From Actinopolymorpha pittospori (GTDB lineage: Bacteria > Actinomycetota > Actinomycetes > Propionibacteriales > Actinopolymorphaceae), in contig NZ_JADBEM010000001.1 of NCBI RefSeq assembly GCF_014873875.1, positions 7,750,001 to 7,814,000 of the forward strand: DNA of 64,000 nt. The letters run 5' to 3'. Positions 42,061 through 51,609 of the stretch are shown here, piece after piece. The number at the start of each line of letters is the position of its first letter. Position 1 is the first letter of the stretch. The translations under genes were made by a program, and so were the position numbers. Under the pieces are notes generated by a model. That model was not told the origin of the DNA and ran no database searches. It worked only from the letters and a program-made list of their open reading frames with translations.

Positions 42061-43463
42061 CCAGTCCCTTGAGCAGTGAGCTGACTCTTCAGGAGACCGT
42101 CGAGCGCGCGCTGGCCCGGTCCAAGGCCGACGGGTGCGTCGTCATCGCCACCGAGTCGTCCAGTGCCAACCTACGCTGGGCCAACAACACCCTCACCACC
42201 AACGGCGTCATGCTCACCCGGTCCCTGACCGTGGTCGCGAGCGTGGCGGGCGGCAGCGGTGTGTCCTCCGGCGTCATCACCCGCAGCGTGACCACGAGCG
42301 ACGAGATCGACGCGGTGGTTCAGGCCGCGGAGGACGCCGCCCGCGACAACGTCTCGGCCGAGGACGCCCGCCCGCTCATCGAGGGAGACGCGGCCGCCGA
42401 CTGGGCCGAGCCACCGGCACAGACCTCCATCCGGCTCTTCGACACGTTCGCGCCCGCGCTCGGCGACGTGTTCGGACGCGCCCGCGGCGACGGCACCCAT
42501 CACTACGGGTTCGTCGAGCACAACCTCACCACCACCTACCTCGGCTCCTCGACCGGACTCCGGCTGCGGCACGTCCAGCCGACCGGTTACGTCACGATGA
42601 CCGGGAAGTCCGCCGACCTGACCCGTTCGGCGTGGGTCGGTCAGGCGACCCGGGACTTCGCCGACGTCGATGCCACCGCCCTCGGCGCCGAACTCGACCG
42701 GCGGCTTGGATGGTCGAAGCGCAGGATCGAGCTCCCCGCCGGCCGTTACGAGACGCTCATGCCGCCCACGGCGGTCGCCGACCTGATGATCTACGCGTAC
42801 TGGACCATGTCGGCTCGCGACGCCCAGGACGGGCAGACCGTCTTCTCCAAGCCCGGTGGCGGTGGTACGCGGGTCGGCGAGCGTCTGTCCCAGACCCCGC
42901 TGAACCTGCGTTCCGACCCCACCTACCCCGGCCTGGAGTGCGCGCCGTTCGTCGTGGCGCACGCGTCCTCGAGCGCGCAGAGCGTGTTCGACAACGGACT
43001 GTCACTCGGCACGACCGACTGGATTCGCGACGGCGAACTCTCCGCTCTCGCCACCACCCGCCACTCCGCCGGCCTCACCGGGCTACCGGTGACGCCCTAC
43101 GTCGACAACCTCATCCTCGATGTTCCCGACGGGCCGGCCTCGATCGACGACCTGGTGGCGAACACCGAGCGCGGGCTGCTCCTGACCTGCCTGTGGTACA
43201 TCCGCGAGGTCGACCCGCAGACGCTGCTCCTCACCGGGCTGACCCGGGACGGTGTCTACCTCGTCGAGGGCGGCGAGGTGGTCGGTGAGGTCAACAACTT
43301 CCGGTTCAACGAGAGTCCGGTCGACCTGCTCGGCCGCTTCGCCCAGACCGGTGCGACGGTGCCGGCCTTCTCCCGCGAGTGGGGCGACTACTTCCCGCGG
43401 GTCGCGATGCCGGCGCTGCGGGTGCCCGACTTCAACATGTCGAGCGTCAGCCAGGCGAGCTGA
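42057..43463 (+). CDS. TldE/PmbA-family subunit
   Basis: A 468-aa PmbA/TldE protein, the non-catalytic partner of TldD: it lacks the HExxxH motif and keeps the family core (WANNTLTTNGVMLTRSLTV; SPVDLLGRF). Begins with a GTG overlapping the tldD stop by 4 bp, giving translational coupling and a 1:1 ratio. A frame continues upstream over tldD but is not used. A strong hairpin follows 45 bp after the stop. Confidence 0.9.
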   Translation: MTSPLSSELTLQETVERALARSKADGCVVIATESSSANLRWANNTLTTNGVMLTRSLTVVASVAGGSGVSSGVITRSVTTSDEIDAVVQAAEDAARDNVSAEDARPLIEGDAAADWAEPPAQTSIRLFDTFAPALGDVFGRARGDGTHHYGFVEHNLTTTYLGSSTGLRLRHVQPTGYVTMTGKSADLTRSAWVGQATRDFADVDATALGAELDRRLGWSKRRIELPAGRYETLMPPTAVADLMIYAYWTMSARDAQDGQTVFSKPGGGGTRVGERLSQTPLNLRSDPTYPGLECAPFVVAHASSSAQSVFDNGLSLGTTDWIRDGELSALATTRHSAGLTGLPVTPYVDNLILDVPDGPASIDDLVANTERGLLLTCLWYIREVDPQTLLLTGLTRDGVYLVEGGEVVGEVNNFRFNESPVDLLGRFAQTGATVPAFSREWGDYFPRVAMPALRVPDFNMSSVSQAS

Positions 43464-43507
43464 ACGCCGCACCTCGACCCCTCGACCCCTACCCCCGACC
43501 AGACGAC

Positions 43508-43540
43508 GACACCCCGACGCGGACTCCGCGTCGGGGTGTC
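43508..43540. terminator. 15-bp perfect hairpin
   Basis: GACACCCCGACGCGG-ACT-CCGCGTCGGGGTGTC, between the convergent tldE and dapA-like genes; no U-tract. Confidence 0.82.
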
Positions 43541-43584
43541 GGTGGTTCGTGGCGGTGGCTCGTCCTGGGCGCGACGCCGCCGCG

Positions 43585-44364
43585 TCAGCGCAGGCCGAGC
43601 CGGCACACCGGCGACGTGCCGTACTTCTCCGCCGTGGCCTCCTTCAGCGCCCGCAGGCCGTGCTTGCGGACGGCGAGCATGATGTCGGTGAGTGAGCGCT
43701 GAGCCTTCGCGTCGCCATCCCACGCCTTGATGCAGGTCTCCGGCTCGACGTTGGCGAACGCCAACAGCGCGCCCGTCGCTCCCAGTGGCCCGGCCAGCGC
43801 GAGGAGCGCAGCCGACCCGACGTAGATCCGGCCGTCCCAGCTCGCGAGCTCCTGCAGCAACCGGACCGGGTCGGCGGAGGAGTCCTTGATCGCGCCGAAC
43901 GGGAGCTTGGACAGCGAGTCCACCTCGATGCCGGGGACGCCGAGCGGACCAGGGTTGTGGTAGCCGATCAGCCGCTCCGCCCCTCCCACGGCCTCGCTGG
44001 CCGCGCCGAACACGTCGGCCTGGGGGATCCCGCCGCGGGACGGACTGACGAGCACCGCGTCGGCGCCGGCCTTGCGCGCGGCCGCGGCACGGACGGCCAA
44101 CCCGCGCGGCCAGGAGCCGCTCGCGCCCGCGATCACGGTCACGTCGTCCGGCAGGCCCTCTCGTGCGGCGGCGATGAGCGCGACCCGCTCGTCGTCGTCG
44201 AGGGTCTCGGCCTCGCCCGTCGTGCCCGCGACCAGGATGGAGCGCGCGCCGGCGTCGGTCAGCCGCCGGGCGTGGTCGATGGTTCCGGCGACGTCGACGG
44301 CACCGTCTTGTGTGAACTGCGTGAGCAGCGCGATCCCGACGCCTTCGAACGTGGGTTCCGCCAT
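43585..44364 (-). CDS. Dihydrodipicolinate synthase/aldolase family protein
   Basis: A 259-aa class I aldolase of the DapA/NAL family, which forms a Schiff base with pyruvate or a keto acid. The active-site pattern is VAGTTGEAETLDDDER, the Tyr of GYHNPGP and the Schiff-base Lys of AIKDSSADP. It is shorter than canonical DapA (about 290-300 aa). A frame is open far upstream, antisense over the S9 peptidase, but the ATG at 44364 has AAGGAG nine bases before it. Divergent from the peptidase-reductase pair; with the GarR-like enzyme it suggests keto-acid or sugar-acid metabolism. Confidence 0.83.
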   Translation of the reverse strand: MAEPTFEGVGIALLTQFTQDGAVDVAGTIDHARRLTDAGARSILVAGTTGEAETLDDDERVALIAAAREGLPDDVTVIAGASGSWPRGLAVRAAAARKAGADAVLVSPSRGGIPQADVFGAASEAVGGAERLIGYHNPGPLGVPGIEVDSLSKLPFGAIKDSSADPVRLLQELASWDGRIYVGSAALLALAGPLGATGALLAFANVEPETCIKAWDGDAKAQRSLTDIMLAVRKHGLRALKEATAEKYGTSPVCRLGLR

Positions 44365-44505
44365 CTGCGACCACTCCTTCTGTCGGTCATGGACCTGCCG
44401 CCAATTCTCCCTGACGCGGAGGCGAACCGGACCCGCAGTCTCGCCGGTTGGTCTGGTCTGGCCACCGTGCGCCGAGGCGATCACGACGCTGTTACGGTCT
44501 GTCCC

Positions 44506-46380
44506 ATGCCCACTCCCGCCACGTCCATGAACGAGTTTCTGGTCTCCCTCCTGCGGGTCCCGGCGGTCGCCGCGCGCGACGTCGACGACGAAGGCCGAAC
44601 CCTGGTCAGCAACGACGTCACCGGCTCGTCCCAGCTGCACGAAGTGGGACCGGACGGGACGTGGCGCCGGCTGACCGACCTGGACGGTGTCGCCGCCGGT
44701 CGTTACCTGCCGGGCCGCCGGGCGGTGATCGTCCAGCACGACGCCGGCGGCAACGAGCGCGGCCAGCTCTCCCTGATCGACATGTCGGAGGACGCCGGCC
44801 CCGACGTACTGCCGCCGTTGTCCCCCTTGGTCCACGATCCGGCTTTCGTCCACCGCCTCGCCGGCGTCCGCCAGGACCGCGTGCTGTACCTCACCAACCG
44901 ACGCAACGGCGTCGACTTCGACCTGGTGAGCCGTGAGCTCGGCACCGGTGTGGAGACCGTGCTGTACGACGGTGGCGGTTACGTCGGCGAGGTCGAGGCC
45001 TCCCCCGACGGGCACTGGGTGGTGCTCACCCGACCCAACGCGCCGGCCAACTCGATGCAGTTGCTGCTGGTCTCCACCCTCGACGGGCAGGTGGAGGAGC
45101 TGACCGCCTGGGCGGAGCACACCCACCAGTCCACGCCGTCCTGGCTGCCCGACTCCTCGGGCTTCGTGGTGTCGAGCAACGCCGGGCGTGAGTTCACCGC
45201 CGTCGTCCGCTTCGACCTCGACAGCCGCGCCTGGACCTCGCTGGTCGCCGACGACGAACACGACCTGGTCGGCTGGGTGTCGCCCAGCGGCGAGCACCTC
45301 CTCGTCGCGACCAACGACGACGGCGCGGTCGGCGTCGCCGTCCACCCGCTGGACGGTGCCGGCGACCCGCGCCCGATCGACGTACCGCCCGGCGGCTGCG
45401 CGGCGCTGAACCGCCACCCCGACCCGGTCTGGTCGGCGAGCGGACGCGCCCTCGCCCTCACCTTCAGCTCCCCGGTCGAGCCGCTGTACGCCGTCCGCTA
45501 CGACCTCGCGAGCGGCTCCCTGTCCGCCCTGCGTACGCCCGGCGCGCCGGCGTTTCCGCCCGGCCTGGTCCAGCCCGAGTCCCACCGGGTCCCCACGCCG
45601 GACGGCGAGCAGATCCCGACCTTCGTCTTCCGCCCGGCAGACGGTGGCGACGGCTCGGTCGTCCTGGTCGTCCACGGCGGGCCGGAGAGCCAGTCGCTAC
45701 GGCAGTGGAACCCGATCGTCGCCGGCCTGGTGGCCCAGGGCCACACGGTGCTGGTCCCCAACGTCCGTGGGTCCACCGGATACGGCCGCCGGTGGTACTC
45801 CCTCGACGACGTACGCCTGCGCCTGGACTCGGTGGCCGACCTCGCGGCCCTGCACGACTGGCTGCCCTCGCTCGGACTCGATCCCGACCGGGCCGCGTTG
45901 TACGGCGGTTCCTACGGCGGCTACATGGTCCTCGCCGGTCTCGCCTTCCAGCCCGCACGCTGGGCGGCCGGCGTCGACATCGTGGGGATCGCCTCGCTCG
46001 TGACGTTCCTGGAGAACACCTCCGACTACCGCCGCTCCCACCGCGAACGCGAGTACGGCTCCCTCGCCGCCGACCGCGAGTTCCTGCACGAGGCCAGCCC
46101 GCTCACCCGGGTCGAGGCGATGCGGGCACCGCTGTTCGTCATCCACGGCGCCAACGACCCGCGGGTCCCCTTGTCGGAGGCCGAACAGATCGTCGCCGCG
46201 CTGACCGACCGGGGCGTGCCCTGTGAGCTGCGGGTCTACGCCGACGAGGGCCACGGCCTGGCCAAGAAGGCCAACCAGCTGGACGCCTACCCCGCCGCAC
46301 TGGCCTTCCTGGCCCACCATCTCGCGAAGGGCGACGGCGTCACTGGCACCGTAACGAACATCAAGGAGGACACGGAATGA
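44506..46380 (+). CDS. S9-family prolyl oligopeptidase-like serine peptidase
   Basis: A 624-aa peptidase with an N-terminal beta-propeller (about 30-370, repeats such as TRPNAPANSMQLLLVSTLDG) and a C-terminal alpha/beta-hydrolase domain with the triad Ser in GGSYGGYMV, Asp in ANDPRVP and His in DEGHGLAKK. Similar to acylaminoacyl-peptidases and dipeptidyl peptidases. No signal peptide. TACGGT ends seven bases before the ATG (possible leaderless start). Its stop overlaps the start of the reductase gene (ATGA). Confidence 0.85.
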   Translation: MPTPATSMNEFLVSLLRVPAVAARDVDDEGRTLVSNDVTGSSQLHEVGPDGTWRRLTDLDGVAAGRYLPGRRAVIVQHDAGGNERGQLSLIDMSEDAGPDVLPPLSPLVHDPAFVHRLAGVRQDRVLYLTNRRNGVDFDLVSRELGTGVETVLYDGGGYVGEVEASPDGHWVVLTRPNAPANSMQLLLVSTLDGQVEELTAWAEHTHQSTPSWLPDSSGFVVSSNAGREFTAVVRFDLDSRAWTSLVADDEHDLVGWVSPSGEHLLVATNDDGAVGVAVHPLDGAGDPRPIDVPPGGCAALNRHPDPVWSASGRALALTFSSPVEPLYAVRYDLASGSLSALRTPGAPAFPPGLVQPESHRVPTPDGEQIPTFVFRPADGGDGSVVLVVHGGPESQSLRQWNPIVAGLVAQGHTVLVPNVRGSTGYGRRWYSLDDVRLRLDSVADLAALHDWLPSLGLDPDRAALYGGSYGGYMVLAGLAFQPARWAAGVDIVGIASLVTFLENTSDYRRSHREREYGSLAADREFLHEASPLTRVEAMRAPLFVIHGANDPRVPLSEAEQIVAALTDRGVPCELRVYADEGHGLAKKANQLDAYPAALAFLAHHLAKGDGVTGTVTNIKEDTE

Positions 46381-47270
46381 GCGAGCGGGTCGGTTTCGTC
46401 GGGCTCGGCATCATGGGCGCTGGCATGGCCGCCAACCTGCTGCGCGCCGGGTTCGACGTCGTGGTCCACAACCGGACCGCTGCCCGGGCCGAACCGCTGG
46501 TGGCCAAGGGAGCGCAGGCCGCGGCGTCTCCCCGTGAGCTCGCCGAGCGCTGCGACGTGGTCTTCACCTGTGTGAGCGACACACCCGACGTGGAGCAGGT
46601 GCTGTTCGGACCTGACGGGCTCGCCGAAGGCCTTCGGGCCGGCTCCCTCGTCGTCGACGCCAGCACCGTGAGCCCGCAGGCGACCCGGGAGTGGGCGGAG
46701 CGTCTGGCCGGCAGCGACGTGGCGTTCCTCGACGCACCGGTGTCCGGCGGCAGCGAGGGCGCCGCCAAGGGCACCTTGTCGATCATGGTCGGTGGCGAGG
46801 CCGCGACGGTCGAGCGCGCCCGCCCCTTCCTGGACGCGATGGGCGCCACCATCACCCATGTCGGCCCGGTCGGCGCCGGACAGACCTGCAAGCTCGTCAA
46901 CCAGATCCTGGTCGTGGTGTCCATGCTCGGCGTCGCGGAGGCGCTGGTGTTCGCCAAGGCGGGCGGCCTCGACCTGGACAAGACGATCGCCGCGGTCAAG
47001 GGTGGCGCCGCGGGTTCGTGGATGCTCGCCAACCGCGGGCCGCAGGTGATCGCGGACGACTGGCGTCCCGGCTTCACGATCGACCTGCAGCAGAAGGACC
47101 TCCGACTGGTACTCGAGGCCGCGGACGAGCTCGGCGTGCCCGCCATCACCACGGCGACGATCTCCCACCTCTACCGCACCCTGCAGCGCGAGGGCCTCGG
47201 CGGCGAGGGCAACCACGCACTGGTCAAGGCGATCGAACACCTCGCCGGCATCCAGGCCCGACAGGACTGA
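46377..47270 (+). CDS. NAD(P)-dependent beta-hydroxyacid reductase, GarR-like
   Basis: A 297-aa member of the 3-hydroxyisobutyrate/tartronate semialdehyde reductase family. The Rossmann start is GFVGLGIMGAGMAANLL; substrate-binding DAPVSGGSEGAAKGTLSIMV and the catalytic Lys in GQTCKLVNQIL follow. Predicted to reduce an aldehyde acid such as tartronate semialdehyde. Translationally coupled to the S9 peptidase. Confidence 0.87.
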   Translation: MSERVGFVGLGIMGAGMAANLLRAGFDVVVHNRTAARAEPLVAKGAQAAASPRELAERCDVVFTCVSDTPDVEQVLFGPDGLAEGLRAGSLVVDASTVSPQATREWAERLAGSDVAFLDAPVSGGSEGAAKGTLSIMVGGEAATVERARPFLDAMGATITHVGPVGAGQTCKLVNQILVVVSMLGVAEALVFAKAGGLDLDKTIAAVKGGAAGSWMLANRGPQVIADDWRPGFTIDLQQKDLRLVLEAADELGVPAITTATISHLYRTLQREGLGGEGNHALVKAIEHLAGIQARQD

Positions 47271-47287
47271 CTCGCTGACTCGCGGCG

Positions 47288-47409
47288 GCCCGCATCCACG
47301 CCGGCGGCGTTGTCGTCGTGCCACGTAGGACACCACTACGCGCTTCCTCCTCCGCCTTGCCGGCGCGGCACGGATCCACCGCGAGTCGGGGGGCCCGCAT
47401 CCACGCCGG
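47288..47409. repeat. 17-bp direct repeat, 105 bp apart
   Basis: GCCCGCATCCACGCCGG occurs at 47288-47304 and 47393-47409 in the gap between the convergent reductase and gcvP genes. Both copies are followed by further G/C-rich similarity. No open frame or insertion-sequence end is visible between them; the 226-bp gap otherwise holds only the terminator. Confidence 0.7.
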
Positions 47410-47453
47410 GGGCTGCGCACGCACCGTGAGTCGAGCGCGGCGGCGCATGCGAA

Positions 47454-47489
47454 AGAGCGGTGAAGGAGCTTGGGCTCCTTCACCGCTCT
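47454..47489. terminator. Bidirectional terminator
   Basis: AGAGCGGTGAAGGAGC and GCTCCTTCACCGCTCT form a perfect 16-bp stem around TTGG between the convergent reductase and gcvP genes; eight bases before the gcvP stop codon region. Confidence 0.88.
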
Positions 47490-47496
47490 CGTGTGC

Positions 47497-50406
47497 TCAC
47501 TCGGCGAACGCGTCCGGCGGCGGGCAGACGCAGACGAGGTTGCGGTCGCCGTAGGCCTGGTCGATTCGGCGGACCGGCGACCAGTACTTCCGCCGCCGCA
47601 GGGTCGCCATCGGGTACGCCGCGTCCTCGCGGGAGTACGGGTGCTCCCACGCACCGGCCAGCATCTCGATGGTGTGCGGCGCGTTGACCAGCGGGTTGTC
47701 ATCGGCCGGCCACTCGCCTCCCGCGACCCGGCCGATCTCGCCCCTGATCGCGATCATGGCGTCGCAGAACCGGTCGAGCTCCTCCATGTTCTCCGACTCG
47801 GTCGGCTCGACCATGAAGGTCCCGGCCACCGGGAAGCTCATCGTCGGCGCGTGGAAGCCGTAGTCAATGAGCCGCTTGGCGACGTCGTCGACGCTGATGC
47901 CGGCCTCCTTCGCGATGGGGCGGAGGTCGACGATGCACTCGTGGGCGACCAGGGAGTTCCGGCCGCTGTAGAGCACCTGGTAGTGCGGCGCCAGCCGGGT
48001 CGCGACGTAGTTGGCGGCGAGGACGGCGGACTCGGTGGCGAGCCGGAGTCCGGGCTCACCCATCATCCGGACGTACGCCCACGAGATCGGCAGGATGCCG
48101 GCCGAACCGAACGGCGCCGCCGACACCGGCCCCACACCGGTCGCCGGGCCCGCCTCCGGAAGGAGCGGGTGGTTGGGGAGGTAGGGCGCGAGGTGTTCGC
48201 GCACCGCGATCGGCCCCACGCCAGGTCCGCCGCCACCGTGCGGGATGCAGAACGTCTTGTGCAGGTTGAGGTGGGAGACGTCGCCACCGAACTCACCGAT
48301 CCGGGCGAGGCCGAGCAGGGCGTTGAGGTTCGCGCCGTCGACGTAGACCTGCCCGCCGGCCTCGTGCACCAGGGAGCAGAGCTCGGCGATGTCCTCTTCG
48401 TACACACCGTGGGTGGACGGGTAGGTCACCATGATGGCGGCGAGTCGCTCGCGGTGCGCGGCGATCTTCTCCCGCAGGTCGGCCAGGTCGACGGTGCCGT
48501 CCTCGGCCGCGCCCACCACCACGACCCGCATGCCGGCCATGACCGCGGACGCGGCGTTGGTGCCGTGCGCGGAGGACGGGATCAGGCAGACGTCGCGTTC
48601 GGCGTCGCCGAGCGCCCGGTGGTAGGCGCGGATCGCGAGCAGCCCGGCCAGCTCTCCCTGCGAACCGGCGTTGGGCTGGAGGGAGACGGCGGCGTAGCCG
48701 GTGACCTCGGCCAGCCAGGTCTCCAGCTGGTGGATCAGCTCGAGGTATCCCTGCGCGTCCTCGACCGGTGCGAACGGGTGGATGCCGGCGAACTCCGGCC
48801 AGCTGATCGGCTCCATCGCCGCGGTCGGATTGAGCTTCATCGTGCAGGAGCCGAGCGGGATCATGCCGCGGTCGAGCGCGAAGTCGTCGTCGGCGAGGCC
48901 GCGCAGGTAGCGGAGCATGGCCGTCTCGGAACGGTGCTGCTCGAACACCGGGTGCGTGAGGAACGCCGACGTGCGGACCAGTCCGGCCGGAATGGCGTCG
49001 GGGGTCTCCTCGTCCAGCGCGGCCTGGTCGTAGGGGCCGACCCCGAACGCCTCCCACACCAGGGCCAGGTGCTCGGGGGTGGTCACCTCGTCGCAGGCGA
49101 TGCTCACGTGGTTGGCGTCGGCCAACCGGAGGTTGACTCCCCGCTCGCGGGCGGCCGCGACGACCTCCCGGGACCGGCCGGGCACGTGGGCCAGCACCGT
49201 GTCGAAGAAGTGCTCGTGCACGATCTCGACGCCACCGCGCCGCAGCCCCTCGGCGAGGACGACGCCACTGCGGTGGGTGCGGGCCGCGATGGCCCGCAGG
49301 CCGTCGGCACCGTGGTGGACGGCATACATTCCGGCGATGACGGCGAGGAGCACCTGGGCCGTGCAGATGTTGCTGGTCGCCTTCTCGCGCCGGATGTGCT
49401 GCTCCCGGGTCTGCAACGCCAGCCGGTAGGCGGGTCGTCCGGCGGCGTCGACCGAGACGCCCACCAGACGGCCCGGCAGCGAGCGCTCCAGACCCTTGCG
49501 GACCGCCATGTAGCCGGCGTGCGGTCCGCCGTACATCAGCGGCACGCCGAGACGCTGCGCGCTGCCGACCACGACGTCGGCGCCGATCTCTCCCGGCGGA
49601 CGCACCAGTGTCAGTGCCAGCAGGTCGGCCGCGACGACCGCCTGCGCACCACGGTCGTGGACGGCCTCGATGAGCTGTCCGTGGTCACGAAGTGCACCGG
49701 TGACGCCTGGGTACTGCAGCAGCACCCCGAAGAACTCACCGTCCGGAAGCCCGGAGGTCAGGTCGACCACGTCCACCTCGATGCCGAGCGCCTCGGCCCG
49801 GGTCGACACGACGGCGATCGTCTGCGGAAGGCAGTCGGCGTCGACCAGGAACCGGGCGCTGGTGGCACGTCGGTTGGTGCGGCGTACGAGGGTCATCGCC
49901 TCGGCGGCCGCGGTCGCCTCGTCGAGGAGGGAGGCTCCCGAAACCGGCAGCCCGGTCAGGTCGCCCACCACGGTCTGGAAGTTCACCAGCGCCTCGAGGC
50001 GACCCTGGCTGATCTCCGGCTGGTACGGCGTGTAGGCGGTGTACCAGGCGGGGTCCTCGAGGACGTTCCTGCGGATGACGGGTGGGGTGAGGGTGTCGGA
50101 GTAACCGAGCCCGATCATCGACACCATCGGGCGGTTCTTCGCCGCGAGCTTCCGGAGTTCGGCCTGGGCCTGGGCCTCGGTCGCCGGCGCGGGCAACCGC
50201 AGTGCCGTGTCGGTGCGGATCGCGCCCGGGACGGCGGCGGTGACGAGTTCCTCGAGTGATCCGAAGCCGCAGGCGGCGAGCATCTTGGCGCGGTCCTCGG
50301 CGGATGGCCCGATGTGGCGGTCGGCGAAGACGCCTGCCGAACTGGCGAGAGTACTCAGGCGCGAAGCCTGAGAGGTACCGGCGGCTGCGGAGGTCCTGGC
50401 GTTCAT
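47497..50406 (-). CDS. gcvP: Glycine dehydrogenase (decarboxylating), P protein
   Basis: A 969-aa PLP enzyme of the glycine cleavage complex; it decarboxylates glycine and passes the aminomethyl group to lipoylated GcvH. The N-terminal half contains FADRHIGPSAEDR and MIGLGYSDT; the C-terminal half has GSCTMKLNPTAAMEP and the PLP-Lys in NLHKTFCIPHGGGGPGVGP. The frame continues 63 codons upstream through the glycine riboswitch, but the ATG at 50406 is the right start. gcvH lies 3.3 kb further along the same strand; gcvT is not in the window. Controlled by the riboswitch directly upstream. Confidence 0.95.
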   Translation of the reverse strand: MNARTSAAAGTSQASRLSTLASSAGVFADRHIGPSAEDRAKMLAACGFGSLEELVTAAVPGAIRTDTALRLPAPATEAQAQAELRKLAAKNRPMVSMIGLGYSDTLTPPVIRRNVLEDPAWYTAYTPYQPEISQGRLEALVNFQTVVGDLTGLPVSGASLLDEATAAAEAMTLVRRTNRRATSARFLVDADCLPQTIAVVSTRAEALGIEVDVVDLTSGLPDGEFFGVLLQYPGVTGALRDHGQLIEAVHDRGAQAVVAADLLALTLVRPPGEIGADVVVGSAQRLGVPLMYGGPHAGYMAVRKGLERSLPGRLVGVSVDAAGRPAYRLALQTREQHIRREKATSNICTAQVLLAVIAGMYAVHHGADGLRAIAARTHRSGVVLAEGLRRGGVEIVHEHFFDTVLAHVPGRSREVVAAARERGVNLRLADANHVSIACDEVTTPEHLALVWEAFGVGPYDQAALDEETPDAIPAGLVRTSAFLTHPVFEQHRSETAMLRYLRGLADDDFALDRGMIPLGSCTMKLNPTAAMEPISWPEFAGIHPFAPVEDAQGYLELIHQLETWLAEVTGYAAVSLQPNAGSQGELAGLLAIRAYHRALGDAERDVCLIPSSAHGTNAASAVMAGMRVVVVGAAEDGTVDLADLREKIAAHRERLAAIMVTYPSTHGVYEEDIAELCSLVHEAGGQVYVDGANLNALLGLARIGEFGGDVSHLNLHKTFCIPHGGGGPGVGPIAVREHLAPYLPNHPLLPEAGPATGVGPVSAAPFGSAGILPISWAYVRMMGEPGLRLATESAVLAANYVATRLAPHYQVLYSGRNSLVAHECIVDLRPIAKEAGISVDDVAKRLIDYGFHAPTMSFPVAGTFMVEPTESENMEELDRFCDAMIAIRGEIGRVAGGEWPADDNPLVNAPHTIEMLAGAWEHPYSREDAAYPMATLRRRKYWSPVRRIDQAYGDRNLVCVCPPPDAFAE

Positions 50407-50447
50407 GGTGGGGGCTCCCCGGTCGAGGCGGTGTCGCCTGTCGGTCG

Positions 50448-50602
50448 GTCCCCCTCTGTCACGTCGTTCTCGACGCTTCAGAGTCGCCTCGCCCGCGCGG
50501 TCCGTTGGCCTGAGAGGTTCCGGGGAGAACTTGCCCCTTCGGCGCCCACCGGCCAGCACCTGGAGCGGTGCCAGCTGCCGGCAGGACTCTCCCACGCGGG
50601 TT
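50448..50602 (-). promoter_or_regulatory. Glycine riboswitch
   Basis: On the leftward strand the leader reads GTGGGAGAGTCC, then GCGCCGAAGGGGCAAGTTC, TCTCAGGCCAACGGACCG, then GAGGCGACTCTGAAG and GACAGAGGGGGACCG: the complete core of a single-aptamer glycine riboswitch, in order. It ends about 42 bases before the gcvP ATG, so gcvP should be induced when glycine is abundant. The G/C-rich sequence between aptamer and start could form the expression platform. This occupies most of the 320-bp gap upstream of gcvP. Confidence 0.95.
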
Positions 50603-50726
50603 TGTCAGCTCCCCACACGGTACCAGCGCCGCGCCACGGAAGGCGTGACGCGGCGCCGAGGTGCCCGGGATGTCCGTTCGGAGGGCGGATGCCGGTTCGT
50701 CCGGACTCGCCGTCAGACGGGTGCCG

Positions 50727-51365
50727 TCAACCGGTCATCCGGGCCTGGCGGCGCAGCGCGAGCTCGTCGCCGGGGTGGTCGCCGGTCGTCATGCCGTCGA
50801 TCCGCTCACCGGGGAGTTCGGCGAGAGTGCCCTCGACCTCGCGCGACACCCGGCCGAGCGCGATTCCGAAGACGCCCTGCCCACCCTGGAGCAGATCAAT
50901 CACCTCGTCGGGCGAGGTGCATTCGTAGACGCTCGCACCGTCGCTCATCAAGGTGACCTCGGTGAGGTCGCTGGTGCCGCGTTCGCGCAGGTGGTTGACC
51001 GCGGTCCGGATCTGCTGGAGGGAGACGCCGGCGTCGAGGAGCCGCTTGATGACCTTGAGGAGCAGGATGTCCCGGAAGGAGTAGAGCCGCTGGGTGCCCG
51101 AACCGGACGCCGGGCGGATCGTCGGCTCGACCAAGCCGGTGCGAGCCCAGTAGTCGAGCTGCCGGTAGGTGATGCCCGCCGCGGCACATGCCGTGGGGCC
51201 CCGGTAGCCGAGATCGTCGCGTGGCGGCTCCGGAACACCGTCAGCCGGCCCGAACAACAAGCCCTGCTCGCCCGCGGAACGCCGAGCCTCCGCGCGTTCG
51301 CGACCTTCACTCGCGGCAGCGCTACCAGCAGCGCCGCCCCCCGGCTGGTCACCCGTGCTCGTCAC
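50727..51365 (-). CDS. MerR-family regulator, Rv1830 (ResR/McdR)-like
   Basis: A 212-aa MerR-type regulator: variable Ala/Glu-rich N-terminus, then a winged helix (YRGPTACAAAGITYRQLDYW, ARTGLVEPTIRPASGSGTQR) and a C-terminal dimerisation part (VIKRLLDAGVSLQQIRTAV). Position beside the DUF151, FtsR, GarA, GcvH genes identifies it as the counterpart of mycobacterial Rv1830. Rv1830 has been linked to recovery after antibiotic stress and division control. The GTG at 51365 has GGAGG five bases before it; a GTG four codons upstream is less likely. Confidence 0.85.
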   Translation of the reverse strand: MTSTGDQPGGGAAGSAAASEGRERAEARRSAGEQGLLFGPADGVPEPPRDDLGYRGPTACAAAGITYRQLDYWARTGLVEPTIRPASGSGTQRLYSFRDILLLKVIKRLLDAGVSLQQIRTAVNHLRERGTSDLTEVTLMSDGASVYECTSPDEVIDLLQGGQGVFGIALGRVSREVEGTLAELPGERIDGMTTGDHPGDELALRRQARMTG

Positions 51366-51609
51366 GGCCGCCTCCACGTCTACGACGTCGCAGGACTACG
51401 ACGCCCTCTTGACCCCGCCCATTCCCCGTCTGGTCGACGTCTATGGCCACGCGGACGAAACCGCGTGCTGGAACCTGCGGAAGATGGAGTTACATCAACG
51501 AGGTTTGGTCGTCACGGTAGGCCCGGGCAGGGTGGGGGTCAACGCGCCGCACGGCGTGTCGCACCGAAACCTCAACCTGAGGTAGAGAGCTTCCCAGGTG
51601 ACCGGGTTT

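Noticed and set aside
47470..50259. A 2.8-kb plus-strand frame over gcvP
   Set aside because: Antisense to glycine dehydrogenase; low-complexity composition.
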